Part shown: one piece after another, positions 1-5,595 of the stretch | Numbering within the stretch: position 1 is the stretch's first letter | Layout: every line of letters begins with the position of its first letter | Source of the DNA: an uncultured Flavobacteriaceae bacterium | GTDB lineage: Bacteria; Bacteroidota; Bacteroidia; Flavobacteriales; Flavobacteriaceae | Assembly: GCA_938041595.1 (NCBI GenBank) | Contig: CALITN010000017.1 | Coordinates: 1 to 7,549 of the forward strand | Length of the DNA: 7,549 nt | Direction: 5' to 3' | Made by a program: the position numbers and the translations under genes | The notes under the pieces: model-generated | Told to the model about the DNA's origin: nothing | What the model saw: the letters and a program-made list of their open reading frames with translations, nothing else | The model's database searches: none

Positions 1-40
1 AATATAAATTGCTTTTTAGTTCTCTACAAATCAAATGCCC

Positions 41-48
41 TAAATTTG
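41..48 (+). promoter_or_regulatory. Candidate Bacteroidota -7 promoter element upstream of coaX
   Basis: The octamer TAAATTTG matches the Bacteroidota primary-sigma -7 consensus TAnnTTTG exactly. It would place transcription start near 52-56, about 20 nt before the preferred coaX start at 73. No convincing -33 TTG/TTTG lies at the usual spacing (about 17-21 nt upstream), so this is a one-element match and could be chance in AT-rich DNA. It also overlaps the alternative TTG codon at 46, which argues against that codon being the translation start. Confidence 0.45.
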
Positions 49-72
49 TGGTTCCACTTTAAGCAATATACT

Positions 73-801
73 TTGATTCTAATCCTTGATATTGGTAATA
101 CAGCAGTAAAGTATGCTGTTTATGAAAATTTGATGTGTCACCATTTTGGACTGGTACTACCAGATTATCATGAGTCTCTACGACTTCTAAAATCAAAGTA
201 CTCCATTAAAAAGGTTTTTTATTCCGATGTTCGGGGGGATTTTGCCCTACATATCACTGCGATTTTTCCTACAGAAAAAACGCAAAATTTACACAGTGAG
301 AATTTGGTCTATCCCTACCAAAACGCCTACAAAACCCCAGAAACTCTAGGAGCAGACCGCAAGGCTCTGGCTGCTGCTGCATTTTTCAAGTATCCTAATC
401 AGGCTTGTTTGATTATAGATTTAGGCAGTTGTATCACTTACGATTTTATTGACCAGGAGGCGGTCTATCACGGAGGCGCCATTAGTCCAGGAATTGGGAT
501 GCGCTACCGTGCTCTGCATGCACAAACAGGCAAGTTACCATTGCTAGATCCCGAACCAACATCGGCTGTTTTGGGAACCACTACAACAGAAGCAATTCAT
601 TCTGGAGTCTATACCGGAGTATTGGCAGAAGTGAGTTATCAAATAGATTTCTATAAAGCTATCAACGCACAATTAAAGGTGATCCTTACAGGCGGAGACC
701 ACGAATGGTTGTCTAAAAGCATAAAAAAGCCCATATTTGCCGAACCTAATTTTCTGATGGAAGGAATGCATACTCTTTTGCAATACAAAACAAATTCATG
801 A
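73..801 (+). CDS. coaX: Type III pantothenate kinase (CoaX)
   Basis: Catalyses ATP-dependent phosphorylation of pantothenate to 4'-phosphopantothenate, the first step of coenzyme A synthesis, in the cytoplasm. Type III enzymes belong to the ASKHA fold, are known to be insensitive to CoA feedback and need a monovalent cation. Visible motifs, numbered from the TTG at 73 (242 residues): the phosphate-binding DIGNT at 6-10, GADR at 93-96 with the Asp expected to be the catalytic base, a DLGSCIT phosphate-2-type strand at 116-122, GGAISPG at 134-140 and an LTGGD loop at 205-209. Start choice: the open frame extends back to a TTG at 46, but CoaX proteins normally begin three to five residues before DIGNT, and the codon at 46 lies inside the candidate promoter. 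The TTG at 73 gives MILILDIGNT and normal family length. No Shine-Dalgarno is visible. The stop overlaps the next gene's start (ATGA, 798-801). The family call is very secure; the exact start is less so. Confidence 0.95.
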   Translation: MILILDIGNTAVKYAVYENLMCHHFGLVLPDYHESLRLLKSKYSIKKVFYSDVRGDFALHITAIFPTEKTQNLHSENLVYPYQNAYKTPETLGADRKALAAAAFFKYPNQACLIIDLGSCITYDFIDQEAVYHGGAISPGIGMRYRALHAQTGKLPLLDPEPTSAVLGTTTTEAIHSGVYTGVLAEVSYQIDFYKAINAQLKVILTGGDHEWLSKSIKKPIFAEPNFLMEGMHTLLQYKTNS

Positions 802-2060
802 CACAAAGATTCCTGCTGTTATTTTGCCTCCTGGCTTTTTTCCCATCATGGAGCCAAGTAGGAACCGGATCTCCTTATTCCTTTGGAGGATTGGGTGAGA
901 TCAACTATCGTGGTAATCATTGGACACGTGCCATGGGAGGTGTTGAATTTTATACAGACTCCATTCATGTTGATTTTAATAATCCCGCAAGTTTGTCGAG
1001 TTTGAAAATGACCAATTTCTCCTTGGGGCTTGATTATAGAAATACGACTCTAAAAGACAATCAAAGCACCCACGCCGTTACCACCTCTTCCCTCAATTAT
1101 ATGGGGGTAAGTATTCCCACAAAATACTTTGGGTTCAATTTCGGATTGCTTCCGTATAGTTCCGTAGGCTATCGACAAGAGTATCGAAATGTTGAAGAAG
1201 AAGCCACGGAAATCCAACGTTATGAAGGTAATGGAGGCCTCAATATGGCCTTTGTTTCGGTAGGGTTTAAAATTCATAAATGGTGGTCGGTAGGAGCAAT
1301 GCTTCGCTATGGTTTTGGAAACATTACCCATCGAAGTTCCCAATTGATTGAAAATGTTGATCGTACTACCTTTTTGGAAAGCAATTCCAGTATGTCGGGA
1401 GTGAGCTATAAATTTTCTACCCTGTTAAAAGTCCCTTTAGGACAACAACGGCTTCATTTTTATAGTGCCTACACCCCAAAAGCGACGATTAATTCTCAAA
1501 ATGCAGAGGTGTTTACGACGCTTTCAACCAGCACCTCAAGTGTTGGTCAACAGTTGATTGTGGATTTAGCGGCCTCAGGCTTAGATGAAACGGTAATGAT
1601 TCTACCGCAGAGTCTTGGCTTCGGTTTTGGTATTGGTCGTGTCAAAAAATGGTTTGTTGGTGGGCAATACCAAACAATCGCTACTTCGGATTTCAGAAAT
1701 GATTTTATTACTTTAGACGGCCTAAGTTATGAAAATGGAAATAAGCTTTCCATAGGAGGGTTTTTTATCCCGAATTATAGTTCGTTGACCGATTATTGGA
1801 AACGAATTGTTTATCGTGTCGGTTTTCATAACCAAACAACGGGAATCCGAGTCCAAGGATCTTCACTGACAGATCGTGGCATAGCTTTTGGAGTAGGGTT
1901 ACCAGCATTGCGATTGGGTGCCTTTTCCAACGCCAACCTTGGGGTCACCTTGGGAAGCAGAAGTACCCCAGATCCTAGTTTAGTAAAAGAAAATTACTGG
2001 CATGTAAAGCTCGGATTTTCGCTAAACGATTTATGGTTTATAAAAAGAAAGTACAATTGA
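798..2060 (+). CDS. Predicted outer-membrane beta-barrel protein, function unknown
   Basis: A 420-residue exported protein. Residues 1-19 form a signal peptide (basic R4, hydrophobic 5-15) with a likely signal peptidase I cut between S19 and Q20. The Cys at 10 is not in a lipobox, so this is not a lipoprotein. The mature part is rich in alternating polar and aromatic/glycine stretches typical of transmembrane beta strands, with an NNPASL segment near residues 61-66 resembling the NPA motif near the N terminus of FadL/PorV-type barrels. The last strand region near the C terminus (WHVKLGFSLNDLWF) is aromatic-rich as in BAM substrates, though a short basic tail (IKRKYN) follows it. It starts with ATG overlapping the coaX stop (ATGA), implying translational coupling. 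From memory, similar conserved proteins follow coaX in many flavobacteria. A barrel is likely; the ligand is unknown. A FadL-like role in uptake of hydrophobic compounds is only a possibility. Confidence 0.8.
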   Translation: MTQRFLLLFCLLAFFPSWSQVGTGSPYSFGGLGEINYRGNHWTRAMGGVEFYTDSIHVDFNNPASLSSLKMTNFSLGLDYRNTTLKDNQSTHAVTTSSLNYMGVSIPTKYFGFNFGLLPYSSVGYRQEYRNVEEEATEIQRYEGNGGLNMAFVSVGFKIHKWWSVGAMLRYGFGNITHRSSQLIENVDRTTFLESNSSMSGVSYKFSTLLKVPLGQQRLHFYSAYTPKATINSQNAEVFTTLSTSTSSVGQQLIVDLAASGLDETVMILPQSLGFGFGIGRVKKWFVGGQYQTIATSDFRNDFITLDGLSYENGNKLSIGGFFIPNYSSLTDYWKRIVYRVGFHNQTTGIRVQGSSLTDRGIAFGVGLPALRLGAFSNANLGVTLGSRSTPDPSLVKENYWHVKLGFSLNDLWFIKRKYN

Positions 2061-2074
2061 TAAAAAAAGTAGAA

Positions 2075-3463
2075 ATGAAATTGTTACGTGTATTAGCGGT
2101 AGTTGTATTTGTTTTTTCGAATACAACAACATACGCTCAGTCGAATGAAGAGTGTTTGCAAAACTTATCCATCTTCGCGGAATTTGCCAAAGTAAAGAAT
2201 TACGATTCCGCCTACGAGCCATGGAAAAGTGTGCTCAACGAATGCCCAAGCTTGAATGCAGCCATTTATTCCTATGGAGAAAAAATTCTGCAGTACAAAA
2301 TCAAAAAAAGCACAGGGGAGGAACAAGATGCCCACAAAGCCGGTTTGGTGGACTTATACCAAAAATGGGCGACCAATTTCCCAACTCGGAAAGGGAAAAA
2401 TCGTATTGGGAACATTTTGAGTTCCAAAGCCCAATCGCTTTTGGATTTTAAAATTGGCACCAAGATGGAAGCCTATCAAACTTTTGACAAAGCTTTTACA
2501 GAAGACTCCAATAGCTTTACCAATCCAAAACGTTTGTATAACTATTTCAAAACCCTTTTTGACCTCTATAAGCAAGGAGATCAAGGAGTGACTATGGAGC
2601 AGGTATTTACAAAATACGAAGAGGTATCAGAAAAATTTGAAGTTGAAGCGACCAAGCTAGCAAAGCGCTTGGATATGATTCTTAAAAAAGAAGAATCTGG
2701 CGCTCCACTGACTTCTCGTGAGACTCGCAATAAGCGTGCTTTTGGAGTAAACTCCAAAGCCATTGCGACCTATGTTTCCAACTTGGATGCAATTATTTCC
2801 AAAGAGGCGACCTGTGAAAACCTAATTCCGTTGTATCAACGCAATTTCGAAGCCAATAAAACAGATTCTGTTTGGTTGAAACGTGCCGCCTCACGAATGG
2901 ATGCCAAGGAATGTTCCGATGATCCATTGTTTGTGACTTTAGTAGAGGCGCTTCACAATCTAGATCCTTCAGCAGACTCTGCTTACTACCTTGGATTGCT
3001 CAATGATAAGACCGGTAAGAGCGACGAGGCCTTAAAATACTACGAAGAGTCCATTGCGTTAGAAACAGACAATTATAAAAAAGCGAAAATCCTTTATAAA
3101 ATTGCTTTAAAGTTTAAAAAATCGGGACGGAAGAGTTCCGCAAGAAGCTATGCGAAAAAAGCGTTGAGCTATCAGCCATCAATGGGACGAGCTTACTTAC
3201 TCATTGCTAATTTATATGCTTCGAGTGCCAACGATTGTGGAGACACCCAATTCAACAAGCGCGCAATCTATTGGTTTGCAGCAGATGTGGCTCGTAAGGC
3301 CGCACGTGTAGACGAGTCTATCAAGAAACTGGCACTTAAAACAGCGGAAAGCTATATGGGACGTGCTCCTAGCAAAACAGATATCTTTACCGAAGGGAAT
3401 GAAGGGACTACCATCACTTTTGACTGTTGGGTAAGAGGAAGTGTAAAAGTTCCAAAACTCTAA
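2075..3463 (+). CDS. Secreted/periplasmic tetratricopeptide-repeat protein
   Basis: A 462-residue exported helical-repeat protein of unknown specific role; TPR proteins act as protein-protein interaction scaffolds. Residues 1-21 are a signal peptide (K2, R5, hydrophobic 6-15) with a likely cut at A21-Q22 (YAQ). An alpha-helical TPR-like pair lies near 32-72, and clear TPRs lie near 301-334 (AYYLGLLNDKTGKSDEALKYY) and 336-395, the latter interrupted by a small Cys-containing insert (NDCGD). The C terminus ends in a beta-like FDCWVRGSVKV patch. Start choice: the frame is open from an ATG at 2033, which would overlap the barrel gene by 28 nt and put extra charged residues before the signal peptide. 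The ATG at 2075 gives a canonical signal peptide and a 14-nt gap after the previous stop, with purine-rich sequence upstream. A TTG at 2057 (TTGA overlap) is a second alternative. The stop overlaps the lptC start (TAATG). Confidence 0.85.
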   Translation: MKLLRVLAVVVFVFSNTTTYAQSNEECLQNLSIFAEFAKVKNYDSAYEPWKSVLNECPSLNAAIYSYGEKILQYKIKKSTGEEQDAHKAGLVDLYQKWATNFPTRKGKNRIGNILSSKAQSLLDFKIGTKMEAYQTFDKAFTEDSNSFTNPKRLYNYFKTLFDLYKQGDQGVTMEQVFTKYEEVSEKFEVEATKLAKRLDMILKKEESGAPLTSRETRNKRAFGVNSKAIATYVSNLDAIISKEATCENLIPLYQRNFEANKTDSVWLKRAASRMDAKECSDDPLFVTLVEALHNLDPSADSAYYLGLLNDKTGKSDEALKYYEESIALETDNYKKAKILYKIALKFKKSGRKSSARSYAKKALSYQPSMGRAYLLIANLYASSANDCGDTQFNKRAIYWFAADVARKAARVDESIKKLALKTAESYMGRAPSKTDIFTEGNEGTTITFDCWVRGSVKVPKL

Positions 3464-4038
3464 TGGTTCCATCCATTTTCAAAAAATATATAGGGGTCAG
3501 CACTTTGGTACTGCCCCTATTTTTTTCCTGTTCGGATTCCACAGAAGCGGTGAAAGAAATTCAAGCCTTTAACACCAACCCTGTGGGCACCGCTCAAAAT
3601 ATTCGAATGGTCTATACCGATTCATTGCAGATACAAGCTATTCTTACAGCTCCTGTTCATGTGGATTATTCCAATCTGAGTTTTCAATATGCCGAATTTC
3701 CCAAAGGCTTGAAGGTGGTGTTTTTTGACAGCCAGCGAAATGAAAATACCGTAACAGCCGATTATGGACTGTTATACAATGCTACCAACTTAATCGATCT
3801 TCGAGAAAACGTTGTTTTGGAATTCTCTGACGGCTCAGTGCTCCGAACGGATCAGCTCTTCTGGGATGCTGAAAATGAATGGCTTTTTACCGAACGGCCT
3901 TTTACTTTTGAAAATCAGGATTACGATTTGAACGCAATCCGATTGGACACCAATAAGGAATTTAGTAAATTTCAAACAGGAAAGCTTACGGGAACTATTG
4001 CGGTTTCCGAAGCCAAAGACAGTATAAATACACTATGA
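3463..4038 (+). CDS. lptC: LptC-like LPS export protein, predicted lipoprotein
   Basis: LptC bridges the inner-membrane LptB2FG exporter to periplasmic LptA, passing lipopolysaccharide towards the outer membrane. The product is 191 residues, matching the usual LptC length. After the N-terminal export segment it is nearly all beta, consistent with the LptC/LptA jellyroll: an ADYGLLYN strand at 99-106, then DLRENVVLEFSDGSVLRTDQ from 112, the pattern of 'residue-residue-NV-l-f-DG-l-T-d-l-W/Y-D' seen in the family. Unlike E. coli LptC, which has an N-terminal transmembrane helix, residues 1-23 look like a lipoprotein signal (K7, K8, hydrophobic 10-21, FFSC with Cys at 23; the lipobox is imperfect at -3). 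The GxG usually seen near the C-terminal strands is not evident (NAIRLD). Start choice: ATG at 3463 overlaps the TPR stop (TAATG); an upstream in-frame TTG at 3427 would lie inside the TPR gene. A terminator-like hairpin overlaps codons 7-22. It ends in an ATGA overlap with the next gene. Confidence 0.85.
   Translation: MVPSIFKKYIGVSTLVLPLFFSCSDSTEAVKEIQAFNTNPVGTAQNIRMVYTDSLQIQAILTAPVHVDYSNLSFQYAEFPKGLKVVFFDSQRNENTVTADYGLLYNATNLIDLRENVVLEFSDGSVLRTDQLFWDAENEWLFTERPFTFENQDYDLNAIRLDTNKEFSKFQTGKLTGTIAVSEAKDSINTL
3481..3526 (+). terminator. Intrinsic-terminator-like hairpin inside the 5' end of lptC
   Basis: ATAGGGG (3490-3496) pairs perfectly with CCCCTAT (3514-3520). Inside it, after a bulged T3497, CAG (3498-3500) pairs with CTG (3511-3513); beyond a C/A mismatch, AC (3502-3503) pairs with GT (3508-3509), leaving a TTTG loop. 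The right arm runs straight into seven Ts (3520-3526), and the left arm is preceded by six As (3481-3486), the A-hairpin-T shape of a Rho-independent terminator. It begins 17 nt after the TPR stop codon (3461-3463), but lies within lptC codons 7-22. Read as a terminator it would end the coaX-barrel-TPR transcript; ribosomes translating lptC could prevent folding. Structure is read directly; termination activity is inferred. Confidence 0.5.
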
Positions 4039-4232
4039 GAAGTTACCGTATATCAGAAATAATCTATTGGGTTATCAGTGTCTTGTCTGTTTATCAGTCC
4101 ATTGTTCAATGGAACAGTGATCCCCAAAAAGCGTATATTTTCTTAGGCTTTGCCGCGCTCTCTATTTTTATGGCTTTGTTTCGCCGCCATTATCGAAAGA
4201 AATTTGAAAATCGCAGGCCCCCTGAAGCATGA
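4035..4232 (+). CDS. Small two-helix membrane protein, function unknown
   Basis: A 65-residue protein that I do not recognise as a named family. Two hydrophobic helices are evident, about residues 9-24 and 33-49, joined by a short polar loop (QWNSDPQK). The N terminus carries R2 and R5, and the tail from 50 on is strongly basic (RRHYRKK), so by the positive-inside rule both ends should be cytoplasmic, with the loop in the periplasm. Its ATG overlaps the lptC stop and its stop overlaps the next gene's ATG (ATGA at both ends), which makes it very likely to be a translated gene rather than a chance frame. From memory, flavobacteria commonly carry a similar small protein between lptC and the CNNM gene. 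A role as a small partner of LptC or of the CNNM protein is only a guess from position. Confidence 0.8.
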   Translation: MRSYRISEIIYWVISVLSVYQSIVQWNSDPQKAYIFLGFAALSIFMALFRRHYRKKFENRRPPEA

Positions 4233-5509
4233 TTTCTGAGGATTTTATCATTCTTAGCTGTTTGGTTTTGTCTGCTTTTTTCTCTGGAATGGAAATTGCT
4301 TTTGTTTCGGCCAATCGAATCGAACTGGCCATAGACAAACAAAAGGGTGGTTTTGTATCTGTTTTATTAAAGAAAATTACTCAAAATCCTTCACGCTTTA
4401 TTGCTACAATGTTGGTTGGCAATAACATCGCCTTGGTCGCCTACGGGATATTTATGGGCGACCGCATTACGGCCTTGTTTTTTCAAGATAGTGCGCTACA
4501 AAGTGGACAGGACTTTAGCATATTGCTTTATCAAACTTTGATCTCCACAATGATCATTCTGATCACAGCAGAATTCCTGCCTAAGGTGTTTTTCCAGTTG
4601 TACGCCAATCGTTTGTTGAAATTCTTTTTACTACCAACCACCTTTTTTTACTATTTGCTGGCTCCGATCTCACGCACTATTATAATTCTGACAGATGGTG
4701 TACTCAAGCGTTTTTTTCAAGTAGAAACCGATCGGGTGCAGTTGAGTTTTTCCAAAGTTGAATTGGGCGATTATATCGAAGAACAAATTGAACAAAGTTT
4801 GGATAAAGACAATTTGGACTCTGAAATACAGATCTTTCAAAATGCCTTGGAATTCTCCGATGTGAAGGTTCGCGAAGCGATGGTGCCTCGAGCAGAAATC
4901 ATTGCCGTGGCACAAGACACCTCCATCAAGGAGCTTCAAAAATTGTTTGTTTCAACGGGACTATCCAAGATTCTCATTTATCGAAACACCTTGGATGATA
5001 TTATTGGGTATGTGCATGCCTTTGAAATGTTTAAGCAACCTAAAAATCTGAAAAGTATTCTTCTGCCTATGGCGCAGGTACATGAACCCATGCCTGTGAA
5101 TCAAGCCCTAAAAGTGCTAACCAAGCAGCGGAAGAGTATTGCGGTTGTGATTGATGAATACGGGGGTACGGCTGGAATCGTAACCTTGGAGGATATCGTA
5201 GAAGAACTTTTTGGAGAGATTGAGGACGAACACGATAGCGTAGCTCATTTTGAAAAAAAGCGCGATGAGAATACCTATGAATTTTCTGCTCGTTTGGAGG
5301 TAGATTATCTCAATCAAACCTATGATTTGGGTTTGCCTGAAAACGAATTTTACGAAACTTTGGGGGGGATGATTGTTTTTCACACCGAGGATATTCCTGA
5401 TAAAGGAGCCGTTATTGAAATAGACGATTTTTTGATTACGGTTGTAAAAGTTTCTTCAACAAAAATTGAACGATTGGTTGTTCAAAAAAAAACGTCCTCA
5501 GACGAGTGA
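4229..5509 (+). CDS. CNNM/CBS/CorC-domain inner-membrane protein (hemolysin C/CorC-type, MpfA-like)
   Basis: A 426-residue integral membrane protein of the CNNM family (UPF0053, often labelled hemolysin family), whose studied members are linked to magnesium or cobalt efflux/homeostasis. Domain order: CNNM transmembrane domain about 1-195, with FSGMEIAF at 18-25, the conserved LVGNN at 62-66 and the ExxPK motif at 115-119; a CBS pair about 218-340, with AMVPR at 217-221 opening the first CBS and VVIDEYGGTAGIVTLEDIVE from 306 in the second, followed by an acidic EELFGEIEDEHD linker; and a CorC_HlyC transporter-associated domain about 350-422. All three domains are intact and the length is normal. 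The name hemolysin is historical and no toxin activity is implied. GldE of the gliding machinery belongs to the same family, but the neighbours here are not gldD/ssb, so that name is not used. It starts by ATGA overlap with the small membrane protein gene and closes the apparent operon. A run of nine As (5484-5492) lies just before the stop. Confidence 0.92.
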   Translation: MISEDFIILSCLVLSAFFSGMEIAFVSANRIELAIDKQKGGFVSVLLKKITQNPSRFIATMLVGNNIALVAYGIFMGDRITALFFQDSALQSGQDFSILLYQTLISTMIILITAEFLPKVFFQLYANRLLKFFLLPTTFFYYLLAPISRTIIILTDGVLKRFFQVETDRVQLSFSKVELGDYIEEQIEQSLDKDNLDSEIQIFQNALEFSDVKVREAMVPRAEIIAVAQDTSIKELQKLFVSTGLSKILIYRNTLDDIIGYVHAFEMFKQPKNLKSILLPMAQVHEPMPVNQALKVLTKQRKSIAVVIDEYGGTAGIVTLEDIVEELFGEIEDEHDSVAHFEKKRDENTYEFSARLEVDYLNQTYDLGLPENEFYETLGGMIVFHTEDIPDKGAVIEIDDFLITVVKVSSTKIERLVVQKKTSSDE

Positions 5510-5539
5510 AAAGACCCTCTGGGTTGACGTTAAAAATAT

Positions 5540-5569
5540 TTTGATATCGCACTAATAATCGTAAATTCG
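5540..5569 (+). promoter_or_regulatory. Bacteroidota-type promoter upstream of the PpiD-like gene
   Basis: TTTG at 5540-5543 and TAAATTCG at 5562-5569 are separated by 18 nt, fitting the Bacteroidota arrangement of a -33 TTTG and a -7 TAnnTTTG with one mismatch (C for T at the seventh position). Transcription would start near 5575-5578, giving a leader of about 20 nt before the ATG at 5596. It lies in the only non-coding gap between genes in the window (5510-5595, 86 nt), which otherwise holds only a weak hairpin (5513-5525) without a T-run. This suggests that the chaperone gene has its own promoter, with possible read-through from the upstream operon. Confidence 0.6.
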
Positions 5570-5595
5570 CACACTAGCTGAAAATATGGTATAGT

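Noticed and set aside
1050..1343. 97-codon open frame on the minus strand opposite the barrel gene
   Set aside because: It lies wholly inside a well-supported exported protein gene, has no recognisable domain or start context, and looks like a shadow frame. The same holds for the other minus-strand frames (2031-2222, 2272-2763, 3212-3472, 4670-4939, 5117-5383, 5635-5928, 6502-6720).
2033..2074. Upstream ATG start for the TPR gene overlapping the barrel gene by 28 nt
   Set aside because: It would put a charged 14-residue extension before a canonical signal peptide; the ATG at 2075 explains the sequence better.
2152..2451. 99-codon plus-strand frame inside the TPR gene
   Set aside because: Overlaps the TPR protein in another frame and its translation shows no domain or export signal; a chance frame.
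3451..3462. 12-base direct repeat TCCAAAACTCTA, also present at 6805-6816
   Set aside because: A shared 12-mer is expected about once or twice by chance in 7.5 kb, and both copies are explained by coding sequence.
5491..5506. CGTC-CTCA-GACG hairpin next to A9, which on the minus strand reads as a hairpin followed by a T-run
   Set aside because: The stem is only 4 bp, it lies inside the CNNM coding sequence, and there is no minus-strand gene in the window for it to terminate.
5513..5525. GACCC-TCT-GGGTT hairpin just after the CNNM stop as a possible operon terminator
   Set aside because: Five pairs including one G-T, a three-base loop and no following T-run; too weak to call a terminator.
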